Numbered from the stretch's first letter, positions 1 to 6,580 are shown. The stretch: DNA of 6,642 nt from Bradyrhizobium sp. (GCA_025960445.1 JAICIT010000143.1:1-6642), one strand, 5' to 3'. A program made the numbers and translations. The notes: generated by a model not told the origin, from the letters alone.

Positions 1-642
1 CAGACCATGCTGATCCTGATGGTCTGGGGCGCGCTGTTCTTCATCGCGGGAATGCGGATGTTCTGGGTGTTGGGCCTTGCGGGAGCGGCGAGCGCCGGCC
101 TGTTCGGAGCCTATCTTCTGGTGCCGCACGTCGCCGGCCGCATCAAGCGCTTCATGAACCCGGCATCAGGAGATACATTTCAGGTCGATACGGCGATGGA
201 GGCGTTTTACAACGGCGGCTGGTTTGGACTCGGCCCCGGCGAGGGCATCGCGAAACGCAGCCTGCCGGATAGCCACACCGATTTCGTATTCGCGGTAGCC
301 GCGGAGGAATTCGGCATCATCCTTTGCCTCGCGCTGCTTGCGCTGTTCGCCTTCATCGTGATGCGCGTGTTGTCGCGCGCCTACGCGAGCGAGGATATGT
401 TCGCGCGATTTGCCGCTTCGGGTCTTGCGATCCTGTTTGGCGTGCAGGCCGCGATCAACATGTCGGTCAATCTGCAGTTGATACCGGCCAAGGGCATGAC
501 GCTGCCTTTTATCTCGTATGGCGGTTCATCGATGGTGTCGCTGGCCTACGGCGTGGGCATGATGCTGGCATTGACGAGACAGCGGCCCCGCACCGAGATG
601 GAATCGATCGGCAACGCCAACGCGGTGCAAAACTACGCCTGA
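1..642 (+). CDS. ftsW: Cell division protein FtsW, 3' part (SEDS lipid II polymerase), truncated by window edge
   Basis: Inner-membrane SEDS-family protein that polymerises lipid II into septal glycan strands together with its class B PBP partner (FtsI). The reading frame is open from base 1 (Gln-Thr before the first Met, matching the GQT stretch of the family), so the N-terminal half lies upstream. The 213 visible residues show membrane segments at about 3-16 and 21-42, then a large periplasmic loop (43-95) with the signature HTDFVFA. Asp94 of the fragment in that motif corresponds to the Asp shown to be essential in RodA/FtsW. Further membrane segments lie near 100-121, 135-155 and 170-191, the last containing LPFISYGGSS (168-177), a hallmark of FtsW/RodA/SpoVE. 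The cytoplasmic tail is short (about 20 residues). Position directly before murG favours FtsW over RodA. Stop TGA at 640-642. Confidence 0.97.
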   Translation, partial: QTMLILMVWGALFFIAGMRMFWVLGLAGAASAGLFGAYLLVPHVAGRIKRFMNPASGDTFQVDTAMEAFYNGGWFGLGPGEGIAKRSLPDSHTDFVFAVAAEEFGIILCLALLALFAFIVMRVLSRAYASEDMFARFAASGLAILFGVQAAINMSVNLQLIPAKGMTLPFISYGGSSMVSLAYGVGMMLALTRQRPRTEMESIGNANAVQNYA

Positions 643-675
643 TGACGGGCGCCGCCGTATCGGCTATTTGAAAGC

Positions 676-1776
676 ATGGACGCATCGCCCCTCATATTGC
701 TGGCCGCGGGCGGCACGGGCGGTCATCTGTTCCCTGCCGAGGCGCTGGGCGTCGAATTGATCAGGCGCGGTCTGCGCGTGCGCCTCGTCACGGACTCCCG
801 CGCGTTGCGCTATAGCGGATTGTTTTCCAAGGAGACAATTGACGTGGTGCCGAGCGCGACCGTGCGCAGCCGCACGCCGTGGTCGCTAGCTCATACCGGC
901 TTAATGCTGGCAGCCGGCAGCGCCGTTTCACTCAATCTGATGCGCCGCCTGAAGCCCGCAGCGGTGATCGGCTTCGGCGGCTATCCGACGTTGCCGCCTG
1001 TGCTGGCCGCGCGGCTGTCGGGCGTGCCCTGCCTCATTCACGAGGCTAATGCTGTGCTCGGCCGCGCCAATCGTTTTCTCTCAAGACATGTCAGCGCGAT
1101 CGCGACTTCGCTGCCCGGTGTGCTCGATCGCGATCCGGCGCTCGCCGGCAAGACCACTGCAGTCGGCACGCCGATGCGCCCACCGATCCTGGAGGCGGCA
1201 GCGCTACCATATGTTTCCCCGCAACCGATGGGGCTATTTCGACTGCTCGTGGTCGGAGGCAGCCAAGGCGCGCGCATTATGGCCGATATCGTGCCCGGCG
1301 CGATCGAACGGCTGGAGCCTTCGCTGTGGAACAGGCTGATGCTTACGCAGCAGGTGCGTGAGGAAGACTTGCCGCGCGTAAGCGCCGTTTATGGCCGCCT
1401 CAACATCAAGGCCGAACTGGCGCCGTTCTTTAGCGATCTGCCGGCGCGGTTGGCATCCAGCGATCTGGTGGTCTCGCGATCGGGCGCCGGCACGGTGGCT
1501 GAACTTGCTGCGATCGGCCGCCCATCCATTCTGGTGCCGCTGCCCGGGTCGATCGACCAGGATCAGTTCGCAAATGCCGGCGTGCTCGCCCAAGCCGATG
1601 CCGCGCTGCGGATCGTGCAGGCCGATTTTACCCCGGACCGACTCGCTGCGGAAATTTCGGCGCTGGCAGCGGAGCCTGCGAGGCTCGCCGCAATGGCAGC
1701 AAGGGCCCGCAGCGTCGGCCGGCTGGACGGCGCCGAGCGGCTGGCTGATCTGGTGATGAAAGTGGCCGGAATCTGA
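676..1776 (+). CDS. murG: UDP-N-acetylglucosamine--N-acetylmuramyl-(pentapeptide) pyrophosphoryl-undecaprenol GlcNAc transferase
   Basis: Peripheral membrane GT-B glycosyltransferase. It adds GlcNAc from UDP-GlcNAc to lipid I, making lipid II on the cytoplasmic face. The 366 residues are close to the usual 350-370. The N-terminal acceptor domain has the glycine loop GGTGGH (12-17), GFGGYP (99-104) and HEAN (122-125). The C-terminal nucleotide-sugar domain has GGSQGA (194-199) and SRSGAGTVAE (267-276), ending in the Glu that contacts the UDP-GlcNAc ribose in known structures, followed by a DQDQFANA segment. The start is fixed: the same frame has a stop at 643-645 and no other start codon before ATG 676. 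The Shine-Dalgarno is poor (only AAAG next to the ATG), and the gap from ftsW is 33 bases, so translation probably depends partly on ribosomes arriving from ftsW. Intact, with no missing motif. Confidence 0.98.
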   Translation: MDASPLILLAAGGTGGHLFPAEALGVELIRRGLRVRLVTDSRALRYSGLFSKETIDVVPSATVRSRTPWSLAHTGLMLAAGSAVSLNLMRRLKPAAVIGFGGYPTLPPVLAARLSGVPCLIHEANAVLGRANRFLSRHVSAIATSLPGVLDRDPALAGKTTAVGTPMRPPILEAAALPYVSPQPMGLFRLLVVGGSQGARIMADIVPGAIERLEPSLWNRLMLTQQVREEDLPRVSAVYGRLNIKAELAPFFSDLPARLASSDLVVSRSGAGTVAELAAIGRPSILVPLPGSIDQDQFANAGVLAQADAALRIVQADFTPDRLAAEISALAAEPARLAAMAARARSVGRLDGAERLADLVMKVAGI

Positions 1777-1835
1777 GGTCTTTTCACCCCGGGCAGGTTG
1801 CTATGCGTGCGCCCTCGAATGAGCCGAAAAATCGC

Positions 1836-1870
1836 TTGTCATGTCCCGCGAAAGCGGGGCATCCAATAGA
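1836..1870. repeat. Short dispersed palindromic repeat (hairpin with GAAA loop) in the murG-murC spacer
   Basis: Bases 1841-1849 (ATGTCCCGC) pair with 1854-1862 (GCGGGGCAT) to form a 9-bp stem containing one G-U pair, closed by the four-base loop GAAA (1850-1853). The flanks TTGTC before and CCAATAGACC after resemble a widely dispersed intergenic repeat of rhizobial genomes, with a core like CCCGCGAAAGCGGG flanked by GTCAT and ATCCA. That family match is from memory, not from a search. There is no T-run after the stem, so it is not a typical intrinsic terminator. In the mRNA it lies 29 bases before the murC start and could act as an RNA stability or processing element. The outer limits are approximate. 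Confidence 0.7.
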
Positions 1871-1879
1871 CCCGATAAC

Positions 1880-1884
1880 AGGAA
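1880..1884 (+). promoter_or_regulatory. Ribosome binding site that decides the murC start
   Basis: AGGAA lies seven bases before ATG 1892. It is the clearest Shine-Dalgarno sequence in the window. The upstream in-frame ATG at 1841 has none and lies inside the hairpin repeat. This supports starting murC at 1892. Confidence 0.8.
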
Positions 1885-1891
1885 CAGCTTG

Positions 1892-3295
1892 ATGAGACTA
1901 CCGCGCGAGATCGGACCGATCCACTTTGTGGGCATCGGCGGTATTGGCATGAGCGGCATAGCCGAGGTTTTGAGCAATCTTGGTTACACCGTGCAGGGTT
2001 CCGATGCGTCCGAGAGCGCCAACGTCGCGCGCCTGCGCGAGAAGGGCATCAGGATCAGCATCGGCCACAAATCCGAGAACGTGGCCGGGGCCGACGTGTT
2101 GGTGGTCTCGACCGCGATCAAGCGCGACAATCCCGAATTGATGGCGGCCCGCGCACAACGTATTCCGGTGGTGCGCCGCGCCGAGATGCTGGCCGAGTTG
2201 ATGCGGTTGAAAAGCTGCGTCGCAATCGCGGGCACGCATGGCAAGACCACGACGACGTCGATGGTCGCAGCACTGCTCGATGCCGGCGATCTCGATCCGA
2301 CGGTGATCAATGGCGGCATCATCAATGCTTACGGCACCAATGCCCGGCTCGGCGCAGGCGAATGGATGGTGGTCGAAGCGGACGAGAGCGACGGGACTTT
2401 CCTGAAGCTGCCGGCCGATGTCGCGATCGTCACCAATGTCGATCCAGAGCATCTCGATCACTTCAAGACGTTCGAGGCCGTGCAGGACGCGTTCCGCAAT
2501 TTCGTTGAAAACGTGCCGTTCTATGGTTTCGCCGTGATGTGCACGGACCATCTCGTGGTGCAGACACTTGTCGGCAAGATTGAGGATCGCCGCATCATCA
2601 CCTACGGCGAAAATCCGCAGGCCGACGCGCGGCTGATCGATTTCAAGCCGCTCGCCGGCGGTTCCAGCTTCAGCGTTTCATTCCGCGACCGCAAGACCGA
2701 GATCGCGCATGAAATTACGGATATCCATCTGCCGATGCCTGGCCGGCACAATGCCCTCAACGCGACGGCTGCAATTGCAGTCGCTCATGAACTGGGGCTG
2801 TCGCACGATATCATTCGAAAGGCGATCGCAGGGTTCGGCGGCGTGCGGCGGCGTTTCACCCGCACCGGCGAGTGGAACGGCGTCACCATCATTGACGACT
2901 ACGGCCATCATCCGGTCGAGATCGCTGCGGTGCTGAAAGCCGCGCGGGAATCCATCAACGGCAAAATCATCGCCGTGGTGCAGCCGCATCGCTTCACACG
3001 TCTGCAGTCGCTGTTCGAGGAATTCTGCAGCTGCTTCAATGATGCGGATACGGTTGTGGTTGCCGAAGTTTATCCAGCCGGCGAGACGCCCATTCCCGGC
3101 ATCGACCGCGAACATTTTGTGCTGGGCCTGCTCGCGCACGGCCATCGCGAAGTGATTCCGCTGCAGAAATCCGCCGATCTCGCCGGGCTCATTCATGGCA
3201 TCGCCGGCCCCGGCGATTGCGTCGTTTGTCTCGGAGCGGGCAATATCACCCAATGGGCGTATGCGTTGCCCGGCGAGTTGAAGGCGTTGGGGTGA
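1892..3295 (+). CDS. murC: UDP-N-acetylmuramate--L-alanine ligase
   Basis: Cytoplasmic Mur ligase that uses ATP to join L-Ala to UDP-MurNAc, the first step of the stem peptide. From ATG 1892 it has 467 residues, normal for the family. The N-terminal Rossmann-like domain has GIGGIGMSG (14-22), which binds the UDP substrate. The central ATPase domain has the P-loop GTHGKTTTT (114-122), DESDG (164-168) and NVDPEHLDH (182-190). The C-terminal domain carries DDYGHHP (335-341), typical of MurC, and PHRFTR. The frame is open up to an ATG at 1841, which would add 17 residues ([17 protein letters not shown]). Those codons come from the hairpin repeat and look non-coding, while 1892 has a good AGGAA site and begins [17 protein letters not shown], the expected MurC N-terminus. 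It lies 115 bases after murG and 49 before murB. Confidence 0.96.
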   Translation: MRLPREIGPIHFVGIGGIGMSGIAEVLSNLGYTVQGSDASESANVARLREKGIRISIGHKSENVAGADVLVVSTAIKRDNPELMAARAQRIPVVRRAEMLAELMRLKSCVAIAGTHGKTTTTSMVAALLDAGDLDPTVINGGIINAYGTNARLGAGEWMVVEADESDGTFLKLPADVAIVTNVDPEHLDHFKTFEAVQDAFRNFVENVPFYGFAVMCTDHLVVQTLVGKIEDRRIITYGENPQADARLIDFKPLAGGSSFSVSFRDRKTEIAHEITDIHLPMPGRHNALNATAAIAVAHELGLSHDIIRKAIAGFGGVRRRFTRTGEWNGVTIIDDYGHHPVEIAAVLKAARESINGKIIAVVQPHRFTRLQSLFEEFCSCFNDADTVVVAEVYPAGETPIPGIDREHFVLGLLAHGHREVIPLQKSADLAGLIHGIAGPGDCVVCLGAGNITQWAYALPGELKALG

Positions 3296-3344
3296 GCGTT
3301 GCGATGGAGCTGCCCTCATCAAATCGAATGCGCTGATCGGTTCA

Positions 3345-4268
3345 ATGCCTTTTCCCGACATCACGCCTGAGCTCAAATCCGTGATGCCGGAATTGCGCGG
3401 CCGGCTGTTGGCGAACCAGTCACTCGCCGAGTTGACCTGGTTTCGGGTCGGGGGCCCGGCGCAGGTTTTGTTCACGCCGTCGGATGAAGACGATCTCGCC
3501 TATTTTCTGGCGCACCTGCCAGGTGAATTGCCGGTCCACGTCGTCGGTGTCGGGTCCAACCTGATCGTGCGCGATGGCGGCATTTCGGGCGTGGTGATCA
3601 GGCTCAGTCCGCGCGGCTTCGGCGAGGCCGGCGCTCAGGGAAATGTGGTCAGCGCCGGCGCAGCCGCACTCGACAAGCGCGTGGCCGAAACCGCGGTGGC
3701 GGCCAATCTGAGCGGGCTGGAATTCCTGTTCGGCATTCCCGGTACCATCGGCGGCGCGCTGCGCATGAACGCCGGGGCGAATGGCACCGAAACCAAAGAC
3801 GTCTTGATCGAGGCTGCCGGTATCGGCCGCGACGGCAAAAAACATGCATTCTCAAATGCGGAAATGGAATTCACCTACCGAAATAGCGGCGTCGATGCTG
3901 CGATGATTTTTACTTCGGCGCGATTTCGTGGCCAGGTCGCGACGGCGGCGGAGATCCGCGCGCGGATGAACGAGGTGCAGAACCATCGTGAGACGGCGCA
4001 GCCGATCCGCGAAAAGACCGGCGGCTCCACTTTCAAGAATCCGCCAGGCCAAAGCGCCTGGAAGCTGATCGATGCCGCTGGCTGCAGAGGCCTGCGTCTC
4101 GGCGGCGCCCAAGTCTCGGAAATGCACTGCAATTTCCTTATCAACACCGGCAGTTCAACCGCCAGGGATATCGAATGCCTGGGCGAAACCGTTCGCAAGC
4201 GGGTGAAAGATCATTCTGGAATTGAGCTACAGTGGGAAATCAAGCGGATCGGGATCGAGCAAAGCTGA
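3345..4268 (+). CDS. murB: UDP-N-acetylenolpyruvoylglucosamine reductase
   Basis: Cytoplasmic FAD enzyme that uses NADPH to reduce UDP-GlcNAc-enolpyruvate to UDP-MurNAc, the substrate of the neighbouring MurC. The 307 residues fit the shorter type II MurB rather than the roughly 340-residue E. coli type. The FAD-binding part includes [11 protein letters not shown], followed by [18 protein letters not shown]. Tyr178-Arg179 in EFTYRNS match the conserved active-site Arg. Ser228 in GGSTFKNP is the expected proton donor, and Glu298 near the C-terminus (WEIKRIG) is the expected catalytic Glu. All are assigned by motif position. ATG 3345 is chosen because no other ATG, GTG or TTG in this frame occurs in the spacer after murC, and the protein begins at the usual place before [19 protein letters not shown]. 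No convincing Shine-Dalgarno precedes it. Its stop TGA shares a base with the ddl start. Confidence 0.97.
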   Translation: MPFPDITPELKSVMPELRGRLLANQSLAELTWFRVGGPAQVLFTPSDEDDLAYFLAHLPGELPVHVVGVGSNLIVRDGGISGVVIRLSPRGFGEAGAQGNVVSAGAAALDKRVAETAVAANLSGLEFLFGIPGTIGGALRMNAGANGTETKDVLIEAAGIGRDGKKHAFSNAEMEFTYRNSGVDAAMIFTSARFRGQVATAAEIRARMNEVQNHRETAQPIREKTGGSTFKNPPGQSAWKLIDAAGCRGLRLGGAQVSEMHCNFLINTGSSTARDIECLGETVRKRVKDHSGIELQWEIKRIGIEQS

Positions 4269-5257
4269 TGCGGACCACCATTCTTTTCGGCGGCACCAAC
4301 AAAGAGCGGCTGGTTTCGGTCGCGACCGCCCAGGCGCTGCATCAGGCATTGCCTGATGCGGACCTGTGGTTCTGGGATGCCGACGATACCGTGCATGAAA
4401 CCCGCTCCGAGGTGCTGCTGAAGCATGCGCGGCCGTTCGAGGATTCGTTCAAGTCTGGCACGCCAAGCATCGGCCGGATTGAGCAGGCGCTGGATCGAGC
4501 GAGGACTGACGAGCGTGTTCTGGTGTTGGGGCTACATGGCGGCATCGCGGAGAATGGCGAACTCCAGGCGATGTGTGAAATGCGCGGCATTCCTTTCACC
4601 GGCTCGGACTCGGCGTCCTCGCATCTTGCGTTCGATAAAACCGCCGCCAAGCGCTTTGCCGAGATCGCGGGCGTTAAAGGCCCGCCGGGCGTGGCGCTTG
4701 ACGATATTGAGCGAGCACTGTCCGAGTATGGCAGGCTGATTGCCAAACCGACGCGCGACGGCTCGAGTTACGGGTTGTTGTTTGTCAACTCGACGCAGGA
4801 CCTCGTCGCGGTGCGTCTGGCGGCGAAGAACGAAGATTATCTCATCGAGCCATTCATTGCGGGCACCGAGGCGACCTGCGGCGTGCTGGAGCAATTGGAT
4901 GGCTCGCTGATCGCGTTGCCGCCGATCGAGATTATCCCGCCCGACGGGCCGTTCGATTACGTCGCCAAATATCTCGCCAAAGCGACGCAAGAGATTTGCC
5001 CGGGACGTTTTACGCCCGAAATCAGCGGCCAGTTGATGGAGCAATCCCTCAAAGCTCATCGCGCGTTGTCCTGCGGAGGCTATTCGCGCTCGGACTTCAT
5101 CATCACGGAGAAGGGCCCGGTTTATCTCGAGACCAACACGTTGCCGGGACTCACCAAAGCCTCGCTATATCCCAAGGCACTCAAAGCTCACGGCATCGAT
5201 TTCGCCGATTTCCTCAAGGACCAGATCACGCTCGCCGTGAAGCGCGCCCGGAAGTAG
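4268..5257 (+). CDS. ddl: D-alanine--D-alanine ligase (ATP-grasp), divergent Ddl subtype
   Basis: Cytoplasmic ATP-grasp ligase that makes D-Ala-D-Ala for MurF. From ATG 4268 it has 329 residues. Motifs aligned by eye to E. coli DdlB: GGTNKERLVS (8-17, Glu13 for Glu15), LHGGIAENGE (89-98; usual LHG..GEDG), KPTRDGSSYG (160-169, Lys160 and Ser166 for Lys144 and Ser150), VAKY (232-235, Tyr235 for Tyr216), SRSDF (273-277, Arg274 for Arg255) and ETNTLPGLTKASL (288-300, Glu288, Asn290, Gly294, Ser299, Leu300). The Tyr fits D-Ala-D-Ala rather than D-Ala-D-Lac specificity. The N-terminal third departs from ordinary Ddl. The frame also permits GTG 4232, which would add 12 residues inside murB. ATG 4268 is preferred because TGATG makes a one-base overlap with murB and the protein then starts at the first beta strand. 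Confidence 0.92.
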   Translation: MRTTILFGGTNKERLVSVATAQALHQALPDADLWFWDADDTVHETRSEVLLKHARPFEDSFKSGTPSIGRIEQALDRARTDERVLVLGLHGGIAENGELQAMCEMRGIPFTGSDSASSHLAFDKTAAKRFAEIAGVKGPPGVALDDIERALSEYGRLIAKPTRDGSSYGLLFVNSTQDLVAVRLAAKNEDYLIEPFIAGTEATCGVLEQLDGSLIALPPIEIIPPDGPFDYVAKYLAKATQEICPGRFTPEISGQLMEQSLKAHRALSCGGYSRSDFIITEKGPVYLETNTLPGLTKASLYPKALKAHGIDFADFLKDQITLAVKRARK

Positions 5258-5280
5258 GTAGAATCGTTACTAACGCGGGC

Positions 5281-5309
5281 GCGAAGCCGCTGAAAATGCT
5301 CAGCTTCGC
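5281..5309 (+). repeat. Inverted repeat downstream of ddl
   Basis: GCGAAGC (5281-5287) and GCTTCGC (5303-5309) are perfect 7-bp inverted arms around a 15-base loop. An alternative internal stem, GCTGA (5289-5293) with TCAGC (5300-5304), uses part of the right arm, so only one of the two can form at a time. It begins 23 bases after the ddl stop. No T-run follows directly; the nearest is GGTTTT after the next palindrome. A weak terminator or 3'-end stabilising hairpin for the ddl message is possible but unproven. Confidence 0.4.
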
Positions 5310-5315
5310 TCATTG

Positions 5316-5327
5316 GTAAAGCTTTAC
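5316..5327. repeat. Perfect 12-bp palindrome GTAAAGCTTTAC
   Basis: GTAAAGCTTTAC is fully self-complementary with no spacer, followed by GGTTTTCC. A gapless palindrome makes a poor RNA hairpin, so a binding site for a dimeric regulator fits better than a terminator. It lies about 57 bases before the CtrA-like site. No known operator was recognised. Confidence 0.4.
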
Positions 5328-5383
5328 GGTTTTCCGACAAACTACTCAAAAGGCGGACCAAATCGCGTCCTGCCTGCACCGGG

Positions 5384-5418
5384 TTTACCATTTGTTTACG
5401 AGTAGGCCCGAAGGTTAA
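5384..5418 (+). promoter_or_regulatory. Putative CtrA binding site(s) upstream of ftsQ
   Basis: TTTACCATTTGTTTA (5384-5398) has two TTTA halves exactly seven bases apart, matching the alphaproteobacterial CtrA consensus TTAA-N7-TTAA with one mismatch in each half. A further exact TTAA half (within GGTTAAC, 5415-5418) lies 16 bases downstream. CtrA is the cell-cycle response regulator of alphaproteobacteria and is known to control ftsQA transcription in Caulobacter. The call rests on spacing, the local AT-rich patch in GC-rich DNA and position about 200 bases before ftsQ. The non-consensus halves keep confidence moderate. Confidence 0.5.
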
Positions 5419-5591
5419 CGCTGGCGGCGCACGTGGCGCTTGGCTGCCGGGCGTGAGCCGTGCGGATTTCCGTCGCGACGAGCGCATCGAGGAACAGGTG
5501 GCCTCTTTGCCTCGAGGTCATTATCCGCTCCGGCATTACCGAGACGTCAACTGTGCCAGAACTCGCAAGCGGTTGCGGGCATAACTTTGAC

Positions 5592-5594
5592 GAG
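5592..5594 (+). promoter_or_regulatory. Weak ribosome binding site of ftsQ
   Basis: GAG (within ACGAG) lies eight bases before ATG 5603. The same frame has a stop, TGA, at 5588-5590 and no start codon between it and 5603, so the ftsQ start is fixed even though the site is short. Confidence 0.5.
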
Positions 5595-5602
5595 CTCGTG
5601 TA

Positions 5603-6580
5603 ATGGATGGTGCCGGACGCCTCGATCGATCGCTACGATCGCCGAGGCCCCAAGCTGACCTGAAGGCCGCCGCGATTGGCGCGGTTTTGTTGTTGCGCGA
5701 GCGGCTGGGCTGGAAGCGTCGCGTGGTCAGGCGCTCGATCGACCGCGAACGGCCACGTAAACTGATCGCCCTTCTCGAACGTCTGCCGAAACGCGCCGGG
5801 ATCGCTGCGACTGCGCTGTTGCTGCTCGGTAGCACCGCACTTGGCATTGTCAGGGGCGGCCATGTCGAGGAAATGAGCGCGGCCGTGAGCGACGCTCGCA
5901 ACGCAGCCGCCAATTATGTCGGGTTTCGCATCACCGCCGTCGCTATCAACGGCCGCAAGCAACTGACTCAGGACGAAGTGCTCGCAAGTGGCGGCGTCAA
6001 TGGTCGCTCATCGCTGCTGTTCCTCGACGCCGCCGTGGTCCGCGACAAGCTGAAAGGCAATCCGTGGATCGCCGACGCTACCGTGTTGAAGCTTTATCCC
6101 GGTCGGCTCCAGATCGACATTGTCGAGCGCTCGCCATTCGCGTTGTGGCAACAGGATGGAAGGCTGTCAGTGATCGCGGACGATGGCGCGGTGCTCGAGC
6201 CTTATCTGTCGAGGCGATTTATCTCGCTGCCGCTGGTGGTCGGCAAGGGCGCCGAAACCCATGCGCGGGATTTCCTCGCTTTGCTTGGACAATATCCGCA
6301 GGTGCGCTCGACGACCAAGGCCGCGATTTTTGTCGGCGAGCGGCGTTGGAATTTGCGTCTAAAGGATGGTCTCGACGTAAGGCTGCCGGAAAACGATGTC
6401 GCCGATGCTCTCGCCTCGCTGAGCAGGCTCGATAAAGAAGAGCACCTGTTCTCCCGTGACATTGTTGCGATCGATATGCGCCTGCCGGATCGCCTCACGG
6501 TGCAGTTGTCCGAAGACGCCGCCAAGGCGCGGGAAGAATTATTCAAGAAACAGCCGAAAAAGAAAGCCGGGGACGCATGA
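5603..6580 (+). CDS. ftsQ: Cell division protein FtsQ
   Basis: Bitopic inner-membrane divisome protein. In model bacteria it bridges early cytoplasmic division proteins and the FtsB/FtsL-FtsW/FtsI synthase. The 325 residues comprise an Arg-rich cytoplasmic tail (1-64, rich in RR and KR pairs), one membrane segment (about 65-83, AGIAATALLLLGSTALGIV), and a periplasmic part. The POTRA domain starts at about 108 (FRITAVAINGRKQLT) and contains NPWI (153-156), LYPGRLQIDIVERSPFALW (164-182). The beta domain follows (GRLSVIADDGAVLE). The pattern PWI...K..P..L.I...E..P.A.W is the FtsQ/DivIB signature. The extreme C-terminus is Lys-rich (KKQPKKKAGDA). Unlike its tightly packed neighbours it follows a 345-base gap, suggesting its own promoter. 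Its stop overlaps the ftsA start by four bases (ATGA), which suggests translational coupling. Confidence 0.95.
   Translation: MDGAGRLDRSLRSPRPQADLKAAAIGAVLLLRERLGWKRRVVRRSIDRERPRKLIALLERLPKRAGIAATALLLLGSTALGIVRGGHVEEMSAAVSDARNAAANYVGFRITAVAINGRKQLTQDEVLASGGVNGRSSLLFLDAAVVRDKLKGNPWIADATVLKLYPGRLQIDIVERSPFALWQQDGRLSVIADDGAVLEPYLSRRFISLPLVVGKGAETHARDFLALLGQYPQVRSTTKAAIFVGERRWNLRLKDGLDVRLPENDVADALASLSRLDKEEHLFSRDIVAIDMRLPDRLTVQLSEDAAKAREELFKKQPKKKAGDA

Larger units (their letters stand above)
5258..5602 (+). other. ddl-ftsQ intergenic region, probable ftsQA promoter region
   Basis: This 345-base gap is the only sizeable non-coding stretch in an otherwise tight cluster. Its first part (5265-5327) contains three successive inverted repeats: CGTTA-C-TAACG (5265-5275), GCGAAGC/GCTTCGC (5281-5309) and GTAAAGCTTTAC (5316-5327). 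The middle (5384-5418) is AT-rich for this genome and holds a CtrA-like site plus a GGTTAAC. The last 180 bases are GC-rich, with no motif recognised apart from a weak Shine-Dalgarno before ftsQ. One frame is open from 5294 to 5584 and could give a 43-residue peptide from GTG 5453, but it has no ribosome site or recognisable similarity and is not called. A promoter here would let ftsQ-ftsA-ftsZ be controlled separately from the mur genes, as is known in other alphaproteobacteria. No sigma-70 promoter could be placed with confidence. Confidence 0.55.

Noticed and set aside
1841..1862. Intrinsic terminator between murG and murC
   Set aside because: The hairpin is real but no T-run follows it, and the cluster is expected to be transcribed through.
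1898..2551. Minus-strand open frame of 217 codons opposite murC
   Set aside because: Composition (many His, Asp and Arg) is the usual antisense shadow of a GC-rich gene. No domain is seen and murC is clearly coding.
2678..3475. Minus-strand open frame of 265 codons across the murC 3' half and murB start
   Set aside because: It lies opposite two well-supported genes, its translation has no recognisable motifs, and long antisense frames are expected in high-GC coding DNA.
4232..4267. GTG 4232 as an upstream ddl start adding 12 residues
   Set aside because: It would lie deep inside murB. ATG 4268 gives the TGATG junction and the expected Ddl N-terminus.
4532..5059. Minus-strand open frame of 175 codons opposite ddl
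   Set aside because: Shadow of ddl, which carries all its expected motifs on the + strand.
5261..5265. GAATC, a possible CcrM (GANTC) methylation site just after ddl
   Set aside because: One GANTC in 345 bases is about what chance gives, and several others occur inside the genes, so no regulatory meaning can be claimed.
5521..5529. TTATCCGCT as a DnaA box
   Set aside because: It matches the TTATCCACA consensus at only seven of nine positions, stands alone and has no origin-like AT-rich context.
5440..5658. 72-codon + strand frame from TTG 5440 running into ftsQ
   Set aside because: It overlaps the first 56 bases of ftsQ in another frame, uses a TTG start without a ribosome site and shows no motif.
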